In this document: one piece after another, positions 22,304 to 34,417 of the stretch | Numbering within the stretch: the stretch's first letter is position 1 | Layout of the letters: every line of letters begins with the position of its first letter | Origin: Aquanectria penicillioides | Lineage: Eukaryota; Ascomycota; Sordariomycetes; Hypocreales; Nectriaceae | NCBI GenBank assembly: GCA_003415625.1 | Contig: PYIU01000008.1 | Location: 1,798,001-1,862,000, forward strand | Direction: 5' to 3' | Length of the DNA: 64,000 bases | Notes under the pieces: model-generated | The model's input: only the letters and a program-made list of their open reading frames with translations | Database searches by the model: none | What the model was told of the DNA's origin: nothing | Translations under genes and position numbers: made by a program

Positions 22304-23254
22304 CTTGGCGGCTTGAGATCGGGCGATATACTCAATAGAGAAAGGTCGAATGAATAGCTAGTTTGATTACTCCAATTGTCCAGAAGTGGGAGTGGAATGA
22401 GCATTTATCACCTTACGTGCCGGTTGAAGATCAGAGAAATGCCGGTCATAACTCAATCCGTGCCGTGATGGTCCGTCGATTGACTCGTGCTGAGTGCCTA
22501 AAAATACTCTCACACGCTTGAGTTGATGGTGTAACTGGGTCGAGCCAGGCTGAGACCGATCGCGAAAGCGAAACCGAGATGAGGCCTGTCCTGAGCGCCC
22601 GTTATGTTTGGTTCGTCGTAAGTTTAGTAGGGCTTAGCACTTCCCACCATTCCCATTATTGGTTCTTGAGTATGTTAGTGTATTTGGAAAACATCAGTGC
22701 GTAATTGAAACGCGAATTTCCACTGCAGGAGAAGCAGAAAAACTCTATGTCTACACCTTGGATCTTTTGTGCACGATCAAACGTGCGATCGCGAAAGCGA
22801 AAGCGAAAGTCAAAAGCTTCGACATCGCCGATCATGTCCCCACATCCATACGATGCGTGCTCAAACAGATATCGCTGCTTGGGCAGATCATTTTTCTATA
22901 TGATGAAACAGGGATCCTGATTTCAGCCATCTAGAAGACGAGAAATGATTGATGTTTATTAATGCGTTAACTCAGCTAGCTGTCTGCGACAACAAACACT
23001 TCACTAACTCGGCCCGACCAACTCATCCAACCCACGATCCGAAACACTGCCACACAACCACCCAGATAGGGACCTGCTCAACTGCATTCTGCGCCTCGGG
23101 GCTGCTTTGGAATTTCTGGTTGTCTCAAAAAAAGATCTCATGAGCCACAATCTGCCGCGCGTTGCTCGTCATACCATACTGCTTCACCGTCTCACCAAAA
23201 GTTGGTCCGGTCCAACCAAGCATTCGGCTTCCCGATACGGTTTCAAGCCTTTCT
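22304..23254. other. Intergenic region
   Basis: Upstream region of the seven-helix gene and 3' flank of the OPT pseudogene. GCGAAA repeats occur at 22559-22575 and 22789-22812. No gene is supported. Confidence 0.5.
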
Positions 23255-26200
23255 TCATGCAAAAGTTCCAATTCGAGGGCCAAAATATTCCCCTGTCTGA
23301 ACCTCGAGATGGGCACAAGCCGTCGGCTCACATCCGCTCTCGGCGTGATTGCCCCACCAGTTCAACTCGACCTGATTGTAGCTCACGGCAAAAAAGATGA
23401 TGACAGCGGTGATGGCAATGGCACTTGAGAATGCGGCAGACAAGACGTAATTGGACTTGGACCAGAACTCCAGATATCTTCCCCGGAGATATTTCATGCA
23501 AATGTAGGCAGGGAGAACCGCTGGCCACATGTATCCGAGATTATACTGGTGATGTCGATATCAGCCAACTCAAGTTCTGGACGAACGAAAAACAAATATC
23601 ACAAAACCACAAACATTCGAATGCATCAAGCTATGAAAGAGTTCAAATAAGTTACTCGCGGGAGACCAATGAGCTCCGCCGGCAAGAAGCATGACTTGGT
23701 GAGCTCTGGTGAACCAGTGTTCTCGAGGAACATGCCTCTGCAAGGCATAGAAGACAAACGACAGGGCCAAACCCACTGGGAAAGCCGAAAGCAAGGCAGT
23801 ATACTGTGCGCCGCTTCCGAACACTTTTCTTGAGCCCAGACTGCCAAATAATACAGCAGCTGTGAAGTATGAGTTGACGCCAGGACAAGTAAACCGGTCC
23901 TTTTGAGTGCTGCCAGAGTTTTAGTTCCTTTCTAACAGTTCACTTGCACTATGTCGAGACTTACGATTGGCACAATTCAGGGATGTTCCTGATTTGAAAA
24001 TTCATGACACCTGTACAGACAAAAGCCGAGACGAAGCCAGCAACAACTTGTGTGCAGAAGGTTTGCCTCTGGGGTATCTTTAACGTAATGGGCGAGTTTT
24101 AAATCATTGGCAAAGTCAAGAGCATGAGCTGTCGTTACATAACTGAAACGCTTGTTCTCAGCTTGCATTCCAGGTCAGAGAACGGGTTTCTTACCCGTAA
24201 CACTTAAAGAAGTTCATTGTGAGAGCATTTCCCAGCTTCCATGCTCCGCCAATAAATTCTGCAAGGACACTAATTGAATGATGGGGTCAACATGACAAAA
24301 TAGCTTCTTGCTATAGTGTGACTCTGCTGACTTGAACTCAACCTCCATTACCGTTGTAGCAGCGATGATACCGGTGGGAATGGCGAAAGCTGGGGCAAGT
24401 CCAATACCAAAAGAAAATACCACACCGACGCTCGTCTGAAGTTTCAGCAGCCATTAGTGTTCGTCTCCCAAACACAGATGAAGTGTCATTGTACTCACAT
24501 ATGTTGGCCAACCAGCTACAGCGCCAACGCGAAGCGCAACCGCGACGCCGTTGAGGACAAAATACCACCATTCCAGAACTATCACACTTGTTAGCTTCAA
24601 TTAGGTTTTATTAAACCAAATCTCATATCTACCCTCGTGATAAACGGACATGAGCCTGCTATGAATTTCCTTGAAGTCATCCGTTCCTCGACATTTGAAA
24701 CTGTTCGCTAAACTCTTGAACCCAAGAATGATGTCGTGGCGGTGATGCAAGATTGCATATAAAGCCGTCGCAGCATAAACGGCGAAAAAGAAATAATACA
24801 TAACAAGGCTGCTGGCAGCCAAATATACTAGTGAGTAGGTCTGTTATTTGGCCTCATTCAACAATCCACGATCGTCCAGGATCATCAAAACATTGAAGAA
24901 CTTTCCGTGATGATTGAACATCGTGTTTGTGTTGATAGGAAGGTAGCCTGTATTATACGCATTGGCCCAATACATTACGATGATGACGATATCACCGAAT
25001 AGCATACCAATAAAGCTATTAATGGTAACGTGAAACGGTGCAATGAGTGGGTCTCCGTAGTGTGTAACAATGTTCCAGTCGAACGTAGGCAGAGGACTAA
25101 ATCCTAGACCTTTATTTAACCCAGTAGTGGCCGTCAAATTGAAAAATTTTGGCGCTATCCATGCCAGCCAGTCGAGAAGGCTGAGGGCGCCAAAGATGTA
25201 GTCGGGGAACCAGAAGTACAAGCATGGATGTAAAAGCGATCATGAAAAACTTTCACCGAGACACACTAATGAATATCTTTCTCAGTGGCCCGTGCACAGC
25301 ATGTCTCTCCTCTAGATTCAGAATCAATATTTTCAATAGAAGGCGCAAGGTCAATCAGGCACACCATGGTGTAGTGAAGTAATCAGTGCAATCGTAAACA
25401 AAGACTTCGGCCACAGACAGAAGGATGGATAAGCGAGAAATCTTCGACACAGGCCGGCAAGGCCAAGGCCTATTAGATTTGTTGAAAGTGCAAGCAAGAT
25501 TTGATATCCAAACGACCCAGCATAAGCTTGGCCAAAGTATGTCTCAAGCCATTGGATGAAGATTATATATCCCATTGTCAACACGTTGGGAGGGCTGAGG
25601 ATCAGCTTTGCATACTAATGTGCCTCGAACTCGGAAGTGTCTTTCCCACATTCGACATGATCGAGATGAGCATATGTTCCTTTTTATTGAATGGACCGGA
25701 ATTAAGACTTTGCCGAACACCAAAGAGATTGATACCAATCTCTGGAAGGAACCGCTCTGCTGCTTTGCCAACGGGGTATGAGAAAAGCTAAACCACGGCG
25801 GCTTCGATAAAGATAGGAGGCTGGCGAACACCAAATCACTGGTTGACACAAGAATCACAAAGCCCAGCCCAATGATCCAGGCGCGAATAGCACGACAAGG
25901 AGGTTCGGGATTGTCATGTGGGCCAACGACGGCGCGGACCTCGTCATAGGGGCTGTTGGAGGTGAGCAGTGTCACTTCAACTTTCGCCTCTTCTATAGCT
26001 CTTCTGTGCCTCTCGAGTTCTCGAAACAGTTCTTCGTTCTCAAAAAAGTCTATCAGACGTTGTAAGGAGCCATGAGGCAAGTTTGGGTCGCCTTGGTGGC
26101 CAACCACAAGCGGCTGGGCCAGCTACCATACGATTAGCAACAGCCTAAGCATTCGTGTTTATTCGAAGAGTATCTCGCCTCACGAGCTTTCTCAAGGCTG

Positions 26201-26498
26201 GAATTTCGTGACTCATCTTGCGCTGCTAAAACTTCATCCACAGTCGCAAAAGACACCTGGTACAGGGTGTCAGTGGTTACCTTCCATGGGAATCCGTGCT
26301 GCATTGACGTTCTTAGCAATCTCCTCGCCTTCGAGTTTGAGGTCGAGATCATCCGCCTAATTTCAATCAGAACTCGATTATACGTGTATACAGATCATAT
26401 GCAGTTGGTGAAAACAAGATCGTCGACACCTGGTCATTTGGTGTTATCCCACTAAATGCGTGAATAGCATCCCCGTTTTTCTCAGGCACCGTTGCCAT
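23255..26498 (-). pseudogene. Decayed OPT-family oligopeptide transporter gene
   Basis: Fragments covering a whole OPT transporter occur in order: start ATG at 26496-26498, the SPYDEVRAVV segment (about 25960), SGPFNKKEHMLISIM, AGSFGYQ, YFWFPDYIFGAL, NTGYLPINTNT, EWWYF, AEFIGGAW, VTTAHALDFANDLKLAHYVK, DRFTCPGVN, and the C-terminal NWWGN and GEYFGP motifs. Several C-terminal introns still splice cleanly. Lesions break the frame: a frameshift near 25826, TAG at 25790-25788 where Gln is expected, a frameshift near 25221, TAA at 24846-24844 where Tyr is expected after NEAK, and one extra base near 24078. There are further uncertain breaks near 26290 and 25630. One intron at about 23665-23550 begins GCGAGT. 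Such transporters import small peptides or glutathione across the plasma membrane. The divergent neighbour is also broken. Confidence 0.85.
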
Positions 26499-27386
26499 GC
26501 CGATTGGGAATGTTCTCGATAATAAGTAGTAGCTGAGTTAAAAGAGAAATATGAAGGAATTCCGGGGGGCGCTTGATAATCCAAGACAGGACACCACTGA
26601 ACGTTGGATTTCTGTCGTTGGAGATGGTCATTGTGTCATGCGGCCACGGCGCCAGATATATACCATCGCTTCATCAAGGCATTGCCCCATCAGGGAGGTA
26701 GTCTCATGCGGCCATTTTATTTTACACATAGCCCGGGGAGTCATTTCATATCTCCCCACCTTGCGTGATGGGAAACATCAACGCCTACTGAGCGGTAATT
26801 AAGCTTCATGCCAAGGCCTCCAACCTCGATTCTCCTTCAATTTACCAGGATGTCTTGCCAAGCCGCTTGAATTCATAAACGATTGCAAAGTTGATTAAGC
26901 ACGGAATTTTATATCGTGTCTTCACCGCTCAATATTACTGAATTCGGGATACCGGGTGTAACCCGACGAGCTTGTAGTCTTTCTGACATGGCAAATATTT
27001 CGTTTCCTCCGTGTCTTTAAATCACTTGTGTAGACATTCATTCCCCCAACAAGCTTAATTTTTGGTAACCTTTCCACATCACACGATATATACCGCTGCG
27101 GGGATCTTGCGTTCAAGGGCTACGCAAATGGCAAATCGGACCACTGATAGCCACGCACGGCGGAATCAATCCCAATTGGGATACTATGTGGTGATAAGAT
27201 GCAACTGTGCCGGTTCCAAGGGGGGTCAGTTTCCTGATGTAGAAATCGTCCGGGGGTGACGTTGTTTGGACCCACAGTCACGCAAAACGCCGCGACAGCA
27301 TTTATCCAACAACGTATCTATCCACCGCCAAGGTTTGTCCCCATCACGTATTTCTTCAACCAAGAGTTTATCTGAGTCTTAGTTCC
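26499..27386. other. Shared divergent promoter of the OPT and amidohydrolase loci
   Basis: An 888-nt spacer with no supported gene. Both flanking loci start away from it and both are disrupted. Confidence 0.6.
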
Positions 27387-30300
27387 ATGGCTGACAGTCG
27401 ATCAGCGACCTTGAAATCACGGGCACTTCCGGCTGGCCAACCCATCTCTGATTGGGCTGCATCTAGCCACCTTTGTCAGCTATCAGCCATGTCTTCCAAA
27501 AGAGATGGTTTGTATCCGCAGCCTCCTCCGTATGAGTATGCGCAACTCCCGGCCAAGTGGGCATGGCGCCGTAGTCGGCGGCTGGCAGTGATCGCTTTCC
27601 TCGTTACCAGTTTCATGACTACAGTTCACGTTTGGTCACTTCTCGCGGTTCCAAGCTCTCCTCTCCAAGCATCACAAGAAAGGGCCTTCTTTGAAGGGCT
27701 AAACAAATGTCATGAGCTTTCTCACAGAGGTCTTGAAAATCGCACAGCTGATCCCGAACGCCAAAATCCACGGTGGAATTCTGCTACGGGTCAGCAACGG
27801 CCCATTCTCATTCAAAACGCCACTCTATTTGACGGAGAGGCAACTCAAAAGGGCGCATTTGACATACTCTTTGACTCAGGGGTGATTATATCAGTCACTC
27901 CCTCCATATCAAACAATGAAATCCCAGAAAATGTTCACATTGTCAGCATTGGGGGTAAATTTGTTACCCCGGGACTTGTTGACATACATTCTCATCACCT
28001 GTTGCTTCCATTTCCACACCTGCAGGCCACGAGCGATGTAAATGAGAGACCACTCCTTGGGCCTATTACGCCTTTCTTACGTGCCATTGATGGCTTCAAA
28101 GCATATGATCCAGCCATTAAGATCATTGCATCAGGAGGTGTAACCTCCTCGCTTGTCCTCCCAGGTTCAGCCAACATCATTGGAGGTGAGGCATACTTGG
28201 TCAAAAACCTACCACTCGCAGGCGACTTTCGAGAACCTGTAGTGGAGGAACTTTTGTTGGACTATGGTCTTCCGGAGAAACATCAACAAAGATATCTGAA
28301 GATGGCCTGTGGAGAGAATCCCAAGCGCATATACGGTATTACTCGGCTTGGACTCTCTTGGCTGTTACGTGAACATCTAGAACAGGCAAAAGACCTCCGA
28401 TATCGTCAAGATGTGTGGTGCGAAGAGGCGTCAAATATTCAAACCAGTGCTTTCACCACATCTTCTCGAATTTTGCATTTTATCAGAGAAGTTGGAATAC
28501 TACCCCATTCACTAAAGCTAGAGACATCTGTTGCTCTCCTTAGGGGAAAATTAAATGTCAATATTCATTTCTACGAACCAGAGGACTTTGAGCGGATGCT
28601 CTCGGTACTGCATGAGTTCGATGTCCATCCACGCGCCTTTCACCACGCCTTGGAGGCATGGCAAGTGCCTGAATTACTGAAACAGTTAGAAGAGTAGGCC
28701 ATATCACTTCTTTTTCGACCAAAGCAAAGCTGATTTTAATTAGGAATATTACTATCGCCACATTTGCCGAGGATTCTCTTTTTAAAGCTGAAGCATACCA
28801 TCCCAACTTGAGAGGGCCTAAGATTCTCAATGATCACAATATCGCGGTCGCACTCAAATCCGTAAGATTCAGCTGACACAATAGGTCTTAAGTCTTTTAG
28901 GGTTGATAATTCCGATAGGATCATACGGGCGAAGTAACTTATGCCAAATACCTTGCGTAAGTCGCACAGTGAATCCATTGGAGAAGAAAGTAAAATCTAA
29001 CTCAACTAACTATAGGCACCAGGCAGCTGTTTCACACTCCTTTGGGTTACCTGAGAACAAGGCTTTACAAGCTGTGACCTCAATATCAGCTCGATCAATA
29101 CAACAAGATCATCGAATTGGGTATATCCGGCCTGGATACGACGCAGACATCGTGGTCTGGGATGATCATCCGCTACAGTTTGGCGCAACACCTACGAAAG
29201 TTTTCATCGATGGGAGGGATTTATTTCAAGATACTGACTCAAACCCACTATTAAATCGTGATGGTCCAGACTTGATTGAAATTCCCCCGCAAGCACCAAG
29301 AGAACGACCATCCATATCAACGAAACAGAAACAAGACACATGTAGCAAAGTCAAGGGCTCAACCGTAATATTGTCTGGTATTCAAAGGGTCCTTGTTAAA
29401 GGCGCCTCGTATCTTCAGGAAAATTCACGCGACCTTGCAATAGTCATCCAGGGTGGCCAAATGACATGCTTTGACACGTATGATATTTGCGTTTCAAGGA
29501 AGGATGTAGGGCATGATTACACTCACATCACCTTAAGAGAGGGTCATATCACACCTGGTCTATTAGCATTTGGTAACGGGCTTGGAATTCAAGCTATCCC
29601 GTCAGAGAGTTCGACTGGAGATGGGTCGCCGGCAAGGAGCGGAAATGCCCTTGACGAGAAAAAAAGCCTCCACTTCGCCAAATACGGAATCCATTTATTC
29701 GCGAGCGGCGAATGGTTCTATCCCTATAGTAGTTCAAGCCTTTAATGAGGTGAGTCCTTTCAAATTTCAAGACGAACGAACAGGAACTGATAAATATCTA
29801 ATGTGGCTAGGACGACATCGCGCAACTGATCCTCGTCAAAACTGATTTTCCAACAGCTAATCTCGTCATTTACGGTGGTCATGCCGCCCCTCTAGTAAGC
29901 TCCGTTCCTCCAATTCTTTTTGTTTTCGGATTCTAAATTTCCTGGTTTCAATAGGTGGCTAAATCACTCGCGGACGCTGGCATCCCAGTCATTTTAACCG
30001 GAAACAGGGGGGCACCAGACAGCTGGGAGAAAAGAAACGTCCTTACCGGTCCCCCACTCACCGATAGTCCAGCCAAGATCCTTATTGAGGCTGGCGTCTT
30101 GCTCGGACTAGCGGTGAAAAGTGATTCAAAACTTCATGCCTTGGCACAAGAAGCCCGATGGGCTGGCAAATATGCTGGGCTCACCGATGAAGAAACAATT
30201 GCACTCGTTTCCACCAACTTTGAGACCATTCTAGGAAGTCATTGTGGTAAAGATATCCTGAGTCAGGAGTCGCTGGTTCAAGGTGTAACTGGAGATATAG

Positions 30301-30410
30301 TCATTTGGGAAGGCAATCCTCTCAGAGGCGAGGGCTCTGTTGTGGTTTCATTTCAAGAAAGTGGCAAGGTATCTGAATGCTGGCCCGATACTGCGAATTC
30401 CGTTTTTTGA
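27387..30410 (+). pseudogene. Membrane-anchored amidohydrolase with internal deletion and frameshift
   Basis: Exons 27387-28693, 28744-28861, 28919-28956, 29016-29749, 29811-29894 and 29955-30410 keep good splice sites. A single N-terminal hydrophobic helix (about residues 68-90) suggests a type II membrane anchor. The amidohydrolase fold is clear: VTPGLVDIHSHH supplies the HxH metal ligands, and GGVTSSLVLPGSAN, HRIGYIRPGYDADIVVWDDHP, ILTGNRGAP and GDIVIWEGNPLRGEGSV follow. In exon 4 the frame changes between FAKYGIHL and YSRAANGSIP. Both motifs share the same DNA at 29685-29715 in different frames, so a coding block is missing and the frame is shifted. Read as it stands, translation stops at 29743-29745 and the last roughly 190 residues are lost. 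An alternative start is Met at 27489. Substrate unknown. Confidence 0.8.
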
Positions 30411-30690
30411 GTGATTTTGGAATCATGAGGCAATAGCTTGCGGGTCATATGCCATAGCCTTGCCTATGAGGCAAGCAATTTCAATACACACAACGCTCTA
30501 GAGCAGCAAAAATATTATTTCATAAGAGGCTTTTGAAATGGTTCATATTTGAAAGCAAGATGACATACACCGTTGACCTCGACAGCCAATACTTGATCAA
30601 TGTCACATAAATTACGCAATTGATAAATTGCTAAATAAGCTGCGGTGATTCGTACAAGCGTAAAGGTCTAATCGTCCGAGACGATTCAAA

Positions 30691-32415
30691 TCAACCCTGA
30701 GAGGTGTCTCTCTCACTTGATTCAGAGTCTTGGCAAGTGACATCGAGCAGGCTTTCATCAAGGTTAACACATTCGTAGACAGGGGCCTCTCCACTAGGAA
30801 CAGTAATCGAGATGTTCTTGGCCTGAATGTTGCTGCATCGCTATTTTTGAAAGGTTTATTAGTTTCAGCTTTCTCTTGGGGCAAATAGGCATGACGTACA
30901 TCGGCAGCACTGCAAACAAGAGTGCCCGCTCGTGGGTCATACTTGGTTGAAGTTGTTCCCCACATGTTCTTCATCGTAACATCTTCAATGGTCAAGTTGG
31001 CCTGCCATGGGGTCAGTCTAATTCAACGCGAAGCCTTGAACGTATTTCAACTTACAGGGAATTCATTGCAAAGAGTCTGGTTGCTTTGGCCGTAACATTG
31101 AGTGATTGTAATGGCGTTGTCGTTGTTAGAGTGGTAGAAGCGATCGTACGTGACGTTTCGCACTCGTCCAAGGCCACCACCACCATTGAGGGTTGCCTGG
31201 AAAGCAGTCTCAACTCCGGGCCAGACCTTGATTCGAGCACCGTCGCTGGCGTTGGACATGGAAATGTTGTAGATGTAGAGGTTTTCCACAATATCAACCA
31301 CACCCTTGTACTGGCCAAGGGATCCAACACTAATTCCGTGAGATCCATTGCAGATCAAGTTCTGAACAATGATATTGGTACTGTTGGGCTTGAACGAAAC
31401 ACAGTCTATTCAGACAATTCCACGTTAGCTTACTGGGAATACCTATAGGGTGCTGCTACTGTTTTTCCTTTTTTTTTTCTTCTTTTTTTCTGTAGGTGGC
31501 ACGTACCGTCGGTGTTGTCAATTCGCGAATTCTGAATGACGACGCGATCAGAGCGATAGGTATCCCAACCATCTGAGTTGGCCACCTTGGTTCCATTGGT
31601 GCTCTACTACTTGTCAGTCTATATTCAACACGTTGAAAGACAAACCCACAGCAGCCTTCAGGTACATGTCGGTGACAAGAACATCAGTACTGTTAGCAAT
31701 AAGGTTGAACCACTATCACTTGTCAGTAGAGTCATTAAATGAATGTACCAGTAGTCATACATTAGGTGGGTTTCTCATTCGCAAGTTAGACATGGTCGCG
31801 CCTTTCACACCCTCAAAGGCAAAGAGCATTGGGCGGAGGAGCTATCAGTTCCAGTTAGCAATTGAAGAATTGAAGTGATTCAAGAAGCCGTACAGTCTTG
31901 TTGACAAGCAATTCCTTCCAGTAGAGCTCTCCATGGCCGTCAATAACGGACTTTTCGTTGGTCAAGTCGCCATAGATGTTGATGTCTTCACCACCAAATT
32001 TCCAGAAAACAGACTGGTTTTGGAAGCTGAATTTGAAGCTGTTGTCGGCCCAGTAGTAGACATCGTCCTTGAAGTTGATGTCTCCGGTGATAACAACATC
32101 AATATGCTTCAGGAAGGTGAGGTCCAAAGGCGACGCGATGAGATAACTGTCATCAAACACTACTGTGCCACCGTTGTTACATTTCTTGAAAGCCTTCAGG
32201 ACGCTAGGAGCATCGTCTCGGCTTGTGCCTTTGGTCGGCTCCACGTAGCAATAACGGCCCTTGTGCCTCGATGGAGAGGTTGGGAAAGGCTTGCCAACGT
32301 GGTAGGGCGAAGGCTTCAGGGTTGGGCGCTTCGGAATGCCATTTTGCTTGGCTGCTACCTCGGTAGACAGCAGACCACAAAAGGCTATGATGGAGAGCAG
32401 CGATTGAGGAAGCAT
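30691..32415 (-). CDS. Exopolygalacturonase, GH28, secreted
   Basis: Seven exons: 32415-31894, 31841-31761, 31712-31650, 31603-31507, 31405-31056, 31001-30900 and 30840-30691. They sum to 1365 nt and 454 residues. It removes galacturonate from the non-reducing end of homogalacturonan, outside the cell. The signal peptide is residues 1-22. GH28 catalytic residues are present: Asp254-Asp255 in NTDDC, His277 in GSHGISVGS and Arg312/Lys314 in RIK. The Ser in SHG, in place of the GHG of endo-enzymes, and the longer N-terminal extension are typical of exo-acting fungal enzymes. Sequons are numerous, as in secreted exo-enzymes. An upstream in-frame start at 32544 lacks a signal peptide and was rejected. 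It lies between the amidohydrolase relic and the rhamnosidase. Confidence 0.95.
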
Positions 32416-34417
32416 GATGACGGAAAGCCTTGAGAAAAGTGACGGTAGATTATCACGAACTGTGCCGCTGGCTGTGCAGGACTTCACCTCCAGGAAGTTG
32501 GACCAAAGCTCGTGCCGACGACAACACACAACAACAACATACAACTCCCTACTTATACGTCCGAACTCACGGCTGCTGGTTCATCAAATGACGGATAGCA
32601 TACCTAAAAGACCCTAGGTTCGTCGATCATCGGCTGCTCATACGTGGAATATCTGGTTGTTCTTCCGTCCAGTTCTCCACACAACGGCCATGCCCAATTA
32701 GGACCCATCTGCTCCATAAAACCCCACACGCAGATATTCTCCTCATCACATCACCCCACACCCCGCATAGAGCCCCCAAATCTTTCGCAAACATGCGGAG
32801 GTTGGGGGCTGCCTTTTAGCCGGCCGCTTTTGACTTCGACTAAATAGCAAGGATGAGCAGTTATCAACATGCTGCTGGACTAATGCACCAATGGGATCGT
32901 TGAGAGACAAAGAAGTTTAGCAGGGTTGCATTCTTCCGTCTTAAATGAACGGATGATTCGGCTCGGGGATTGGAGGGGTTGGGGGTTAGATTACGTTGTC
33001 GCACATTGATTGTTGGGGTATAATTTATTATAACTCCAGGTCATCCCAGTCCGAAAATATCGGTTCTCAATCAAAGCCCAATATGTTCGGTTCGTCATGC
33101 TTGTGACACGTGAACCGGCTCTTATCTGCTCATTCATTCAAGATTATCGGAGGCCATCCGGAACGGGTCTGTAAATAATCCAACATCCCCTTCGTAGAAT
33201 ACACCTTGCATTGTATTCCAGCCGTGGTAGAAATACCATGAATCTTTGGATGCAGTTGTGCATTGCCATTTTGCCATTGAATTCTTACCCATGACACCTA
33301 AATTGACCGATGGTATGACGAAAAAAAAAAAAATTTCTCTTTCTTCTTCCCCCTCAAGAAGCGTTTGGCGGTTTCATAAAGCCGTCAATTTTCAACAGGA
33401 AGCCGAATATACCTTTTTCCTTGTAGGAAATCATACCTGCCTCAAGTCAAGGAGCGTTCCTAGCCTATGGGTGATCGAAGTCGTTGCGTTGTGACCGCCT
33501 CTTACTGCACTAGCCAGAGATAGAATGATTACCAAAAGAAATGCAGCATTGTACTCATGTCGGTGGGTTTTCAAATAGAGTTGGTGGTCTAGGGTAATGT
33601 GGATCAACTGTTGAAAGTATAGAACCCAAAGTACCACTTGTTTCGGCAAGGGGGGTACCTCCAGTTTTTGCTGAGGTGCTATGGTTCATTATCAACCTGT
33701 CATCAGGGAGGTCAAGGAAGATAAAAGGGACCACAGAGATATAGGAAATAAATAGGCAGTTTTCTTCAATCAATTTTTATTTTTGAAATTCTAAATTCCT
33801 TACATTTAGACTCTATTAAGGTCCCGGTGCAGCCCTACAATATTCTTTTATTTATGACTTTCCGCTTTATATTCTTTTCTTCTTTTCTTCTTTTCTTTAA
33901 GGGGCACTCTAGAGCTTTTGATCAGATGCTCTAACACTCTCCCAAGTTGTTTGCAGCTGCTTGGAAAGGCTATTCGGTCATCACTAAATCTGCTTACCCT
34001 ATACCCTTTTGGGTGGGGTGTGTGTTTTGGCCAGTGTTGCCTTCCACCAACAAAATATACTTATATGCATAAACGGTTCCTTTCCCTTTTTCCATAGTAT
34101 GAGGCCTCCGTCGACTTATCTGCAAAGATGAGTGGGTCAGTACAATATGGTTAGGGTCCTCCAGGGCAGGCTTCCACTCGAAGCTTGGCGGATGTCAGGC
34201 ATTTCATCACTGGGAACATAACCAGAAGTCATGTTTGGTCATCTGCCAACTTCTAATCAAGAGCTTCCATGACAATTTTACTCCAAAATACTTCATCTAA
34301 GGCTATTCACTCATTGCACATAGTGACATAGCTGAGAAGCTACTCTTTCAATAATATCAATGACCGCCTAGAGCAAAAGGTACAATCTATAGAAGCCAAT
34401 GGCACGAATTACATCTG
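32416..34417. other. Intergenic region, 2.0 kb
   Basis: Promoter of the exopolygalacturonase and 3' flank of the rhamnosidase gene. It contains CCCCACA/CCCCGCA-like runs (32720-32810) and A/T-rich stretches near 33770-33900. No supported gene. Confidence 0.55.

Noticed and set aside
25780..25835. An intron to explain the TAG in the OPT gene
   Set aside because: The interval itself encodes the conserved RQPPIF...VV-LFSYPVG text, so removing it as an intron would delete family-conserved residues.
27387..30410. Two separate genes (27387-28697 and 29955-30410)
   Set aside because: Consecutive in-phase introns and amidohydrolase motifs in order show one gene; only exon 4 carries a lesion.
32416..32544. 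N-terminal extension of the exopolygalacturonase ORF
   Set aside because: Starting at 32415 gives a clean signal peptide; the extension does not.
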